Below, in pieces: positions 41,211-49,500 of a DNA stretch of 64,000 nt (within the stretch, counting starts at the first letter, position 1; every line of letters starts with the position of its first letter). The DNA is taken from positions 744,001-808,000 of the forward strand of contig NC_008148.1 in the NCBI RefSeq assembly GCF_000014185.1, given 5' to 3'. Below the pieces are notes generated by a model. That model was not told where the DNA came from, made no database searches, and worked only from the letters and a program-made list of their open reading frames with translations. The DNA is from Rubrobacter xylanophilus DSM 9941 (lineage in GTDB: Bacteria > Actinomycetota > Rubrobacteria > Rubrobacterales > Rubrobacteraceae). A program made the translations under genes and the position numbers.

Positions 41211-41947
41211 TGGGGGAGGCAGCCCTGAGGATAGAGAACCTCAGAAAGACCTACCCCGGGGGGCTCCTCGCCCTCGGCGGCGTCTCCCTCACGGTGGAGG
41301 CCGGGAGGTTCTTCGGCCTCCTCGGGCCCAACGGGGCCGGCAAGACCACCCTCATAAACAGCGTGGTGGGCCTCGCCCGCCCCGACGGGGGGAGGGTGGA
41401 GGTCTTCGGGCGGGACGCCTTCCGCCAGTTCCGGGAGGCCCGCCGCATGATCGGGGTCTCCGCCCAGGAGATAAACCTGGACAAGTTCCTCACCGTCGAG
41501 GAGACCCTGCTCTACCACGCGGGCTACTTCGGGGTGCCGAAGAAGAAGTCCCGCGACCGGGCCGAGGAGCTCCTGGAGCGCTTCGCGCTCGCCGGCAAGC
41601 GCAAGGACCGGGTGAACACCCTCTCCGGCGGGATGAAGCGCCGGGTGATGTTCGCCCGGGCGCTGATGCACAACCCCCGGCTGCTCTTTCTGGACGAGCC
41701 GACCGCCGGGGTGGATCTGGAGCTGCGCTACTCGCTGTGGGAGTACATCAGGGAGCTCAACCGCGGGGGGCTCACCATCCTCCTCACCACCCACTACCTG
41801 GAAGAGGCCGAGGAGCTGTGCGAGGAGATAGCCCTGATCTCGGGCGGCCGCATAGCCGACCAGGGAACCACTGAGGAGCTGAAGCGGAAGTACGGCGCCT
41901 CCGACCTCGAGGAGGTCTACCTCAAGGTGGTGCACGATGCTCGCTGA
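41210..41947 (+). CDS. ABC-2 type exporter ATP-binding protein
   Basis: 245-aa ATPase: Walker A GPNGAGKTTLI (about 38-48), Q loop VSAQEINLD, signature NTLSGGMKRRVMFA, Walker B LLFLDEPTAGVD, switch His TTHYLEEAEELC. Belongs to the YadG/CcmA-like export group. Start overlaps the previous stop by one base, and its end overlaps the permease gene by 11 bp, so the three are cotranscribed. Confidence 0.92.
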   Translation: MGEAALRIENLRKTYPGGLLALGGVSLTVEAGRFFGLLGPNGAGKTTLINSVVGLARPDGGRVEVFGRDAFRQFREARRMIGVSAQEINLDKFLTVEETLLYHAGYFGVPKKKSRDRAEELLERFALAGKRKDRVNTLSGGMKRRVMFARALMHNPRLLFLDEPTAGVDLELRYSLWEYIRELNRGGLTILLTTHYLEEAEELCEEIALISGGRIADQGTTEELKRKYGASDLEEVYLKVVHDAR

Positions 41948-42701
41948 CCGGCCCTTCCGTACGCTGCTGAAGCGCGAGATCCTGCGCTTCATGCGGGTCT
42001 GGATGCAGACGGTGGTCCCCACGCTCGGGACCTCGGTGCTGTATTTGGTGGTCTTCGGGCTGGCCCTCGGGACCCGCATCCGGGAGGTGAGCGGGGTGCC
42101 CTACCTGGAGTACATCCTGCCCGGCATCGCCCTCATGAACCTGGTGACCGGGGCACACATGAACTCCTCCTGGTCGGTCTTCGACGCCAAGCGGGAGCGC
42201 TACATCGACGAGGTGCTAATAAGCCCGATGAGCGACCTGCAGATCACGCTGGCCTACACCCTGGGCGGGACGCTGCGCGGGATGCTGATGGGGCTGGGGG
42301 TGCTGCTGGTGGGGGTGCCGTTCGTCGGGCTGCACATCGAGCACCCGCTGCTCCTCGTCCTGATCGGGGCGCTCTCCGCCTTTATCTTCTCGGCGCTCGG
42401 GACGGCGGCGGGGGCGCTCGCCACCAGGATCGACCACATCTCGCTGCTGACGAACGTGGTTATACAGCCGCTGGCCTTCCTGGGCGGGGTGTTCTACTCG
42501 GTGGACATGCTGCCGCAGGCGCTGAAGGTGGCGACGATGCTCAACCCGATCTTCCACACGGTGGACGCGGCCCGCTACGCGATCCTGGGCATCTCGGACC
42601 TGAACCCCTACCCGACGGTGGGCATCGTCTTCCTGCTGGCGATCCTCGCCCTGGGCGCGGCCTGGCTGGCGATCAGCAGGGGGCCGAACCTTCGCTACTA
42701 A
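41937..42701 (+). CDS. ABC-2 type transporter permease
   Basis: 254-aa membrane protein with six TM helices, YadH-like: FLRFMRVW-like N terminus (REILRFMRVWMQTVV), ILPGIALMNLV, SPMSDLQI, and the ABC-2 signature region LGTAAGALATRIDHIS ... GGVFYSVDMLP. Partners the preceding ATPase; substrate unknown, possibly a lipid or glycan. Confidence 0.9.
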   Translation: MLADRPFRTLLKREILRFMRVWMQTVVPTLGTSVLYLVVFGLALGTRIREVSGVPYLEYILPGIALMNLVTGAHMNSSWSVFDAKRERYIDEVLISPMSDLQITLAYTLGGTLRGMLMGLGVLLVGVPFVGLHIEHPLLLVLIGALSAFIFSALGTAAGALATRIDHISLLTNVVIQPLAFLGGVFYSVDMLPQALKVATMLNPIFHTVDAARYAILGISDLNPYPTVGIVFLLAILALGAAWLAISRGPNLRY

Positions 42702-42732
42702 GCCGGACAGCGGCGCCTCCTCCTGGCGTTTT

Positions 42733-43869
42733 GTGCTGGCGGTCTTCGCCGCCTCGCGCCTCTTTTTTATGGCCGTCGGGGCCCTCTCCGCCGGGCTGCT
42801 GCCCCGGGCGGAGCCGGCCGGCGACCCCCTGGAGCCGCCCGGCCCGCTGAGCTACTGGGCCCACTGGGACGGGGCCTGGTACTCGGAGATCGCCTCCGGG
42901 GGCTACGGGGAGCGCGCCCCGCAGAGCACCGCCTTCTTCCCGCTGTACCCGCTGCTGCTGCGCGTCGGGATCTTTGCCGGCCTCGGGCCCTCGCTCTGGG
43001 GCGTCGTCCTCTCCCTCGCCGCCACCCTCCTCGCCCTGTACTTCGTGCACCGGATCGCCGGGCACCTCTGCGGCGAGCGGGCCGCCCGGGCCGCGACGCT
43101 GAGCCTGGCGTTCTTCCCCACGGCCTTCTTCCTGAACGCGGTGTACACCGAGGCGCTCTTTCTGGCGCTCTCCGCCGGGTCGGTCTGGGCGGCGCTCCTC
43201 CGGCGCGACCTGCTGCTCGCCGGGCTGCTCGGGGCGCTCGCCGCCGCGACCCGCAACGTCGGGGTGCTCCTGGTGCTGCCGCTCCTCTTCGAGTGGTGGC
43301 GCTCCCGGAGGGAGCTCGGCCTCCGGGCCCTGCTCGGCGTGGCGCTCGTCCCGGCGGGGCTCTTTGCCTACATGGCGTTTCTCTGGGCCCGCTTCGGGGA
43401 GCCGCTGCTCTTCGCCGGCCAGCAGTCCTACTGGGGGCGCGCCCTCACCTCCCCCCCGGTCACCGCCCGCATGGCCTGGGAGGCCGCCGCCGAAGGGGCC
43501 GGCTACCTGCTGCAGCCCTCCGCCCTCTTCCTCGACCCCTCGCCAACCCCCTCGCTCGCCGCCTCGAACGCGCTGAACCTGGCCTTCCTCCTCCTGCTGC
43601 TCGCCCTGCTCGGCTCTTCCCTCGCCCTGCTCCCGCCGGGGCTCTCGGCCTACGCCCTCCTGGGGGCCGCGCTGCCGCTGCTCACCCCCTCGCCATCCTT
43701 CCCCCTGATGAGCCTGCCGCGCTTTATGCTCGGGCTCTTCCCCCTGTTCCTCGCGCTCGGCGCCCTCCTCTCGCGCAGCCGGGCCGCCCTGCTCGCCTGG
43801 CTCGCCGCAAGCTCGGCCGCCGGCGCCGCCCTCACCGCCCTGTTCGTCACCTGGCGCTGGGTCGCCTGA
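42733..43869 (+). CDS. PIG-V-like polyprenol-dependent mannosyltransferase (GT-C fold)
   Basis: 378-aa protein with about nine TM helices. The first loop has HWDGAWYSEIASGGYG and QSTAFFPLYPLLLR, the WDxxWY/AFFPLYP signature of GPI mannosyltransferase 2 (PIG-V) and bacterial homologues. Probably uses polyprenyl-phosphate mannose outside the membrane. GTG 42733 is the only acceptable start before the first TM helix; the frame is open further upstream but has no start codon. Confidence 0.82.
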   Translation: MLAVFAASRLFFMAVGALSAGLLPRAEPAGDPLEPPGPLSYWAHWDGAWYSEIASGGYGERAPQSTAFFPLYPLLLRVGIFAGLGPSLWGVVLSLAATLLALYFVHRIAGHLCGERAARAATLSLAFFPTAFFLNAVYTEALFLALSAGSVWAALLRRDLLLAGLLGALAAATRNVGVLLVLPLLFEWWRSRRELGLRALLGVALVPAGLFAYMAFLWARFGEPLLFAGQQSYWGRALTSPPVTARMAWEAAAEGAGYLLQPSALFLDPSPTPSLAASNALNLAFLLLLLALLGSSLALLPPGLSAYALLGAALPLLTPSPSFPLMSLPRFMLGLFPLFLALGALLSRSRAALLAWLAASSAAGAALTALFVTWRWVA

Positions 43870-43944
43870 GAACCCCTGGCCTCTCTGCTACCCTGCAAGG
43901 GGCCCGCCTCCCGCCCCATACGCAGGACGCCTGTGTTTCTTATG

Positions 43945-43973
43945 TTGAAACGCGGTGCGCATCCAGCTACAGT
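43945..43973 (+). promoter_or_regulatory. SigA-type promoter of the BCCT gene
   Basis: TTGAAA (43945-43950), 17 bp, TACAGT (43968-43973), then GAGAGGAGGAGACT before ATG 44000. One of the clearest conventional promoter plus ribosome-site arrangements here. Confidence 0.72.
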
Positions 43974-43999
43974 ACGTGCGAGCTGGAGAGGAGGAGACT

Positions 44000-45577
44000 A
44001 TGCTCGGAAAACTCAGAGCTTCCTCGGTGGACCCCGGGGTTTTCTATGTATCGGTTGCGGTGGCGGCGGCCTTCGTGGTGTGGGGGGTCTTCTTCACGGA
44101 GAGCCTTTCGGCTGCGGCCTCGGCGGCGCTGGGCTACGTGATCTCCAACTTCGGTTGGGTGTTCGTGCTCTCCACGTTCGGGTTTCTGGTCTTTGTGCTG
44201 TTTCTGGCGTTCTCCCGCTACGGCCGGATAAGGCTCGGTCGGGAGGGCGAGGAGCCCGAGTTCAGCACGCCCTCCTGGGTTGCGATGATGTTCAGCGTGG
44301 GGATGGGCATCGGGCTGATGTTCTACGGGGTTGCCGAGCCCATCTCGCACCTTACGGCGCCGCCGCACGGGCTTGCGGAGCCGGGCAGCGAGGAGGCGGC
44401 CCGGCTGGCGATGCAGTACTCCTACTTCCACTGGGCGCTGCACCCCTGGGCGATATACGCGGTGGTGGGGCTCTCGCTGGCGTACTTCGTCTTCCGCAAG
44501 GGGAGGAGCAACCTGATCTCCACGGCGTTCTACCCGCTGCTCGGGGACCGGGTCGAGGGGGTGCCCGGCAAGGCGATCGACGTTCTGGCCATCTTCGCCA
44601 CGCTGTTCGGGACGGCCACCTCGCTGGGGCTCGGCGCCCTGCAGATCAACGGGGGGCTGAGCTACCTGTGGGGCGTCCCCACGGGCACCGGGGTGGCCAT
44701 CGCGATCATCGCGGTCCTCACGGTGGCCTTCGTGGTCTCGGCGGTGACCGGGGTGCACAACGGCATCCAGTGGCTCTCCAACACGAACATGGTGCTCGCC
44801 GCGCTCCTGCTGCTGTTCGTGCTGGTGGTGGGGCCCACGGTGTTCATCCTGAACACGTTCACCGAGTCCATCGGCGACTACTTCAGCCGGCTGGTGCCGA
44901 TGAGCTTCCAGACGGCGGCCTTCGGGGACGCCGACTGGCTGGCGGGCTGGACCATCTTCTACTGGGCCTGGTGGATCTCCTGGACCCCGTTCGTAGGGAC
45001 GTTCATCGCCAGGATCTCGCGCGGCCGGACGATCCGGGAGTTCGTCCTGGGGGTGCTGGTGGTGCCGAGCCTGGTGACCTTCGTCTGGTTCGCCGTGCTG
45101 GGCGGGACGGCGCTGGACCTGCAGCTGGACGGCGGCGCGGATATCGCCGGGGCCGTCTCCGAGAGCCCCGCCGCCGCCCTCTTCGCCACCCTGGAGCAGT
45201 TCCCGCTCTCGGTGCCGATGTCGCTGCTGGCGGTGTTCCTCGTGGGGCTGTTCTTCGTGAGCGGGGCCGACGCCGGGGCGGTGGTGATGGGGATGCTCTC
45301 CTCGCGCGGCGTCCTGGAGCCTAACCGCGCCCTCGTCGCCCTCTGGGGCATCCTCGCCGGGGCCGCCGCCGCCATATGCCTCCTCTCCGGCGGGCTGGAG
45401 GGCCTGCAGCAGGCCGCCATCATCTCCGCCGCGCCCTTCGTGGTGGTGATGATCCTGATGTGCTACTCCCTCTTCAGGGAGCTGCGCTCGGAGACCCTCC
45501 CCGGGATAGCCCCGCCGGAGCACGACGGAGCCCAGAGCCTGAGCGCCCCCCGCCAGAGGGCCCGAAAGGAGCCCTAG
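44000..45577 (+). CDS. BCCT-family betaine/choline/carnitine transporter
   Basis: 525-aa secondary transporter with twelve TM helices. Diagnostic: MMFSVGMGIGLMFYGVAEPISH (the GMGxG sodium/substrate region), YSYFHWALHPWAIYAVVGL, and FYWAWWISWTPFVGTFIARI with the Trp box that binds the quaternary ammonium. C-terminal tail is short. As first gene of the choline/betaine region it likely brings in choline or glycine betaine with Na+ or H+. Start ATG 44000 is fixed by its ribosome site. Confidence 0.92.
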   Translation: MLGKLRASSVDPGVFYVSVAVAAAFVVWGVFFTESLSAAASAALGYVISNFGWVFVLSTFGFLVFVLFLAFSRYGRIRLGREGEEPEFSTPSWVAMMFSVGMGIGLMFYGVAEPISHLTAPPHGLAEPGSEEAARLAMQYSYFHWALHPWAIYAVVGLSLAYFVFRKGRSNLISTAFYPLLGDRVEGVPGKAIDVLAIFATLFGTATSLGLGALQINGGLSYLWGVPTGTGVAIAIIAVLTVAFVVSAVTGVHNGIQWLSNTNMVLAALLLLFVLVVGPTVFILNTFTESIGDYFSRLVPMSFQTAAFGDADWLAGWTIFYWAWWISWTPFVGTFIARISRGRTIREFVLGVLVVPSLVTFVWFAVLGGTALDLQLDGGADIAGAVSESPAAALFATLEQFPLSVPMSLLAVFLVGLFFVSGADAGAVVMGMLSSRGVLEPNRALVALWGILAGAAAAICLLSGGLEGLQQAAIISAAPFVVVMILMCYSLFRELRSETLPGIAPPEHDGAQSLSAPRQRARKEP

Positions 45578-45602
45578 CCGGAAGGCCTGCCTCCCACCTG
45601 TG

Positions 45603-45640
45603 TTCTGTAATAAAATACAGCTTCGCTATGCGCAACAAGG
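45603..45640 (+). promoter_or_regulatory. Shared regulatory motif (copy A) upstream of the choline dehydrogenase gene
   Basis: CTGTA-N6-TACAG (45605-45620) is a perfect dyad; TAAAAT (45611-45616) inside it could be the -10. It is followed by TGCGCAACAAGG (45629-45640). TTCTGTAATA...ACA (45603-45619) matches copy B in 15 of 17 positions, and the AAAATAC...TGCGCAACAAGG arrangement matches copy C. Confidence 0.6.
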
Positions 45641-45666
45641 GGTCTCTGCGGACGGAGGAGCCGATC

Positions 45667-47199
45667 TTGGACGGGAAGCTGAGCTGCGACTATCTGGTGC
45701 TCGGGGGAGGGACGGCCGGGGCGGTGGTGGCCGCCCGGCTCGCGGAGGAGACGGAGGCCGAGGTGGTGCTCGTGGAGGCGGGGCCCTCCGACGAGGGCGA
45801 CTGGCGGGTGCTCGAGCTCTGGAACTGGCCGAACCTGCTCGGCACCGACTTCGACTACGACTACACCATAGAGCCGCAGGAGCGGGGCAACAGCCTCATC
45901 CGGCACAGCCGGGGGAAGGTGCTCGGGGGGTGTAGCTCGCACAACTCGGCCATCGCCTTCCGGGCGCCGGACTACGACCTCGAGGTCTGGGAGCGCTCCG
46001 GGGCGGCGGGGTGGGGGCCTGAGGGCACCCGCCCGTACTACGACCGGGTCTTCGACCGGGTGCACGTGGAGACCATCCCGCCGGACAACACCTGCACCGC
46101 CGCCTTCGTCGAGGCCGCGGTGCAGGCGGGCTACCCGCTCATCCGCTTCAACGAGGAGGAGCTGCGGGAGGGGGTGGGCTGGCTGCAGATAAACGCCCGG
46201 GCGGGCATCCGGCAGTCCAGCTCGGTGGCCTACCTCCACCCGCTCGGGCGCCTGCCGAACCTCACCGTCCTCACCGAGACCCGGGTCTTGCGGGTCCTGC
46301 TCGACGGCGGCGGGGAGGCGGTCGGGGCCGAGACCTCGCGCGGGACCATCCGCGCCCGGGGCGAGGTCATCCTCTGCTGCGGGGCCTTCGACTCGCCCAA
46401 GCTGCTCATGCTCTCCGGCATAGGGCCGGAGGAGCACCTGCGGGAGGCGGGCGTCCCGTGCCGGGTCGATCTCCCCGGGGTGGGGGAGCACCTGCTCGAC
46501 CATCCCGAGGGGGTGGTCATCTGGGAGGCCAGCCGCCCCATTCCGCCCATCTCCCGCCAGGGCTGGGAGGCGGCGCTCTTCGCCCGGGTCGACCCGGCCT
46601 CCGAGGTGCCGGACCTCATGTTCCACTTCGGGACCAGCGCCTTCGACATCAACACCTCGCAGCTCGGCTACCCCAGCGCCGAGCACGCCTTCAGCCTCAC
46701 CCCCAACGTCATGCGGGCCAGGAGCGAGGGCTTCGTCCGGCTGCGCTCCTCCGACCCGGCGGCCCCCCCGGTCATAGACTTCCGCTACTTCACCGACCCC
46801 GACGGGTACGACGACTGGATCATGACCGAGGGCGTCAAGCTGGCGCGCAGGATCGCCGAGCAGCCCGCGCTGCGGCCCTGGGTGAGGCGCGAGCTCGCGC
46901 CGGGACCCAACGTGAGGGACGACGGGCAGGTCTCCGAGTACGCGCGGCGCAGCGCCAACACCGTCTACCACCCCGCCGGCACCTGCCGCATGGGGGCGCC
47001 GGACGACCCGGCGGCGGTCGTGGACCCGCAGCTGCGGGTGCGGGGGGTGGGGAGGCTGAGGGTGGCCGACGCCTCCGTCTTCCCCACCATGATCGGGACG
47101 AACCCCTGCATCACCTGCATGATGATCGGGGAGAAGTGCGCGGACCTCGTTCTGGGGGCCGACGCCGGCACCCTGCAGCCGCGGGAGCTCGCCCGGTGA
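45667..47199 (+). CDS. GMC-family FAD oxidoreductase, choline dehydrogenase-like
   Basis: 510 aa. LSCDYLVLGGGTAGAVVAARL is the FAD dinucleotide fold; HSRGKVLGGCSSHNSAI and ILCCGAFDSPKLLMLSGIGP are the GMC signatures; NTVYHPAGTCRMG carries the catalytic His (about 435). Oxidises choline to betaine aldehyde in the model favoured by the adjacent aldehyde dehydrogenase and transporter. TTG 45667 is preferred: GGAGGAG ends 6 bp before it and it gives the normal distance to the FAD loop. ATG 45628, inside the shared motif, is the alternative and would add 13 residues. Confidence 0.85.
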   Translation: MDGKLSCDYLVLGGGTAGAVVAARLAEETEAEVVLVEAGPSDEGDWRVLELWNWPNLLGTDFDYDYTIEPQERGNSLIRHSRGKVLGGCSSHNSAIAFRAPDYDLEVWERSGAAGWGPEGTRPYYDRVFDRVHVETIPPDNTCTAAFVEAAVQAGYPLIRFNEEELREGVGWLQINARAGIRQSSSVAYLHPLGRLPNLTVLTETRVLRVLLDGGGEAVGAETSRGTIRARGEVILCCGAFDSPKLLMLSGIGPEEHLREAGVPCRVDLPGVGEHLLDHPEGVVIWEASRPIPPISRQGWEAALFARVDPASEVPDLMFHFGTSAFDINTSQLGYPSAEHAFSLTPNVMRARSEGFVRLRSSDPAAPPVIDFRYFTDPDGYDDWIMTEGVKLARRIAEQPALRPWVRRELAPGPNVRDDGQVSEYARRSANTVYHPAGTCRMGAPDDPAAVVDPQLRVRGVGRLRVADASVFPTMIGTNPCITCMMIGEKCADLVLGADAGTLQPRELAR

Positions 47200-48650
47200 G
47201 CGGCGCCGCGGAGCACCGGATGTACGTGGCGGGCCGCTGGACCGGCTCCGCCTCCGGAGCCCGGATGGAGGCCTCGAGCCCCGCCACCGGGGAGAGGCTC
47301 GGAACGGTCCCCGAGGGGACCCGCGAGGACGTCCGGCGGGCGGTGGCCGCGGCGGGGAAGGCCGCTACCCTGTGGGCCGGTCGGTCGGCCTTCGAGCGGG
47401 CGGCGGCCATGGAGCGGGTCGCCGGGATCATCGAGGAGCGCCGGGAGGAGCTCTCCCGGACGCTGGTCCTGGACCAGGGCAAGACCCTCGCCGAGGCCCG
47501 CGACGAGGTCGAGGAGCTCGCCCTCTACTTCAGGATGGCCGCCGCCGACGCCCCGCGGCTCGAGGGCTCGGCGCCCCCCTCCGTGGACGCGGGCAAGCGG
47601 GTTCTCGTCTACCGGGTCCCGCGCGGGGTGGTCGGCGTGATCTCGCCGTGGAACTGGCCGTACACCATGCCCGCCGAGCTCATCGCCCCGGCGCTGGCCT
47701 GCGGCAACGCGGTGGTCTGGGTCCCGGCCCCCAGCACCTCCGTCTGCGCCGTCGCTCTGGCCGGGTGCCTGGCCGACGCCGGGCTCCCCGCGGGCGTCTT
47801 CAACATGGTCACCGGGCCCGGCCCGGTCGTCGGCGACGAGGTGGCCGCGAACCCCGGCACCCACGCGGTGGGGTTCATCGGCTCCGTAGAGACCGGCCGC
47901 AGGGTCGCCGCCCGGGCCGCCGGCAAGGCCCTGCTGCTGGAGATGGGCGGCAACGGGCCCGTGGTGATCCTGGACGACGCCGACCTGGACGCCGCCGTGG
48001 AGGCTTCGATCTCCTCGGCCTTCATGTGCGCCGGCCAGAGCTGCACCGCCGGCGAGCTCTTCATGGTGCACGAGCGGGTGCGCGAGGCCTTCCTGGAGCG
48101 CCTGCTGGCGAAGGTGGAGCGCGGCGTGCGCCTCGGGGACCCCTTCTCCCCGGAGACCACGATGGGCCCCCTCAACAACGAGCCCACCGCGCAGAAGGTG
48201 GACCGCCACGTCCGCGACGCCCTGGAGCGCGGCGCCCGGCTGCTCGCCGGCGGCTCCCGGGCGGAGGGGTTCCCCACCCGCCTCTACTACGAGCCCACGG
48301 TGCTCGACGGCGTCACCCCGCAGATGCAGATCTTCCGGGAGGAGACCTTCGGGCCCGTGATCCCGGTGGCCGGCATCCGCGACGAGTCGGAGGCCCTCTC
48401 GGCGGTGAACGCCTCGCCCTACGGCCTGCTCTCCGCCGTCTTCACCCGCGACCTCGAGCGGGGGCTGCGGTTCGCCGAGGCGGTGCGCACCGGCTGGGTG
48501 AACGTCAACGCCTCCTCCAACCACTGGGAGAGCCACCTCCCCTTCGGCGGCCGCTCGGGCTCGGCCTCCGGCGTGGGCCGGGTCGGGGGGCGCTACCCGA
48601 TGGAGGCCTTCACCGAGCCGAAGACCGTGATCCTGGATTTGGGCCGCTGA
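47196..48650 (+). CDS. Aldehyde dehydrogenase, betaine-aldehyde dehydrogenase-like
   Basis: 484-aa NAD(P)-dependent ALDH. ISPWNWPYTMPAELIAPAL, LEMGGNGPVVILDDADLD (catalytic Glu about 249), MCAGQSCTAGE (catalytic Cys about 283) and the C-terminal PFGGRSGSASGVGRVGG. GTG 47196 overlaps the GMC stop by 4 bp, so the two act together: choline to betaine aldehyde to glycine betaine. The 3' end overlaps the convergent pabC gene by 41 bp. Confidence 0.88.
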   Translation: MSGAAEHRMYVAGRWTGSASGARMEASSPATGERLGTVPEGTREDVRRAVAAAGKAATLWAGRSAFERAAAMERVAGIIEERREELSRTLVLDQGKTLAEARDEVEELALYFRMAAADAPRLEGSAPPSVDAGKRVLVYRVPRGVVGVISPWNWPYTMPAELIAPALACGNAVVWVPAPSTSVCAVALAGCLADAGLPAGVFNMVTGPGPVVGDEVAANPGTHAVGFIGSVETGRRVAARAAGKALLLEMGGNGPVVILDDADLDAAVEASISSAFMCAGQSCTAGELFMVHERVREAFLERLLAKVERGVRLGDPFSPETTMGPLNNEPTAQKVDRHVRDALERGARLLAGGSRAEGFPTRLYYEPTVLDGVTPQMQIFREETFGPVIPVAGIRDESEALSAVNASPYGLLSAVFTRDLERGLRFAEAVRTGWVNVNASSNHWESHLPFGGRSGSASGVGRVGGRYPMEAFTEPKTVILDLGR

Positions 48651-49500
48651 GGAGCCCCTCCCACCCCTCCCGCAGCCGCCACGCCGCCCTCCCGCCCCCG
48701 ATCCGCCTTCCATCCACGCTGCGGACCGGCATGACCCCCATCAGGGCGTTGGTGAGAAAGCACCCCTCCGCCGCCTCAAGCTCCTCCGGCCCCACGGGCC
48801 GCTCCTCGGCTTCGAGCCCGAGGCGCGGGGCGAGCTCGAGAACCACCCCCCGGGCGACGCCGGGGAGCGCCCCCGAGCCCGCATCCGGCGTGATGAGCCT
48901 CCCGCCGCGTATGATGAAGACGTTGGCCGCGGAGGCCCCCGCCACCCGCCCGGCGGTGTTGAGCAGGAGCGCCTCGTCCGCGCCGCGCGCGGCCGCCTCG
49001 CGGCGGGCCAGGACGTTGTCCAGGTAGCTCGAGGACTTTATCCGGGAGAGGGGCGAGCGCTCGTTGCGCCGGAGGCCGGAGGTGGCCAGCCTCATCCCCC
49101 GCCGGTAGAGCGCCTCCGGGTACCCCCCGAACGGCTGGGCGTGGACGACGACGGTGGCCCTCTCCTCCCCTCCGGGCAGCAGCCCCCGCCCCTCCGGCAC
49201 CCCCCGGCTCACCGTGAGGCGCACGGCGCCGTCGCCGAGGCCGTTCGCCTCGACGGTCCGGGCCACCGCCCCTGCCAGCTCCGCCTCCGGCGGCAGGGAG
49301 ATCCCCACCACCCCGGCCCCCGCGCGCAGCCGCCTCAGGTGCCGGCTCAGGAGCGGGACCCGGCCCCCGCGGCACAGCATCGTCTCGAAGAGCCCGTCGC
49401 CCAGCGTGTAGCCCCGGTCGCGCGGGTCGACGCGTGCCTCCCCGGCCGGAAGGAGCCGGCCGTCCACCCACAGCAGCAGCTCCGCTCCCCGCCCCCTCAT
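48610..49500 (-). CDS. pabC: 4-amino-4-deoxychorismate lyase / branched-chain aminotransferase-like
   Basis: 296-aa class IV PLP protein: LLLWVDGRLLPAGEARVDPRDRGYTLGDGLFETM, SRIKSSSYLDNVLARREA (PLP Lys), ADEALLLNTAGRVAGASAANVFI. Next to pabB it should cleave aminodeoxychorismate to p-aminobenzoate and pyruvate. ATG 49500 overlaps the pabB stop (ATGA). The C terminus overlaps the aldehyde dehydrogenase on the other strand. Confidence 0.85.
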   Translation of the reverse strand: MRGRGAELLLWVDGRLLPAGEARVDPRDRGYTLGDGLFETMLCRGGRVPLLSRHLRRLRAGAGVVGISLPPEAELAGAVARTVEANGLGDGAVRLTVSRGVPEGRGLLPGGEERATVVVHAQPFGGYPEALYRRGMRLATSGLRRNERSPLSRIKSSSYLDNVLARREAAARGADEALLLNTAGRVAGASAANVFIIRGGRLITPDAGSGALPGVARGVVLELAPRLGLEAEERPVGPEELEAAEGCFLTNALMGVMPVRSVDGRRIGGGRAAWRLREGWEGLLSGPNPGSRSSAR

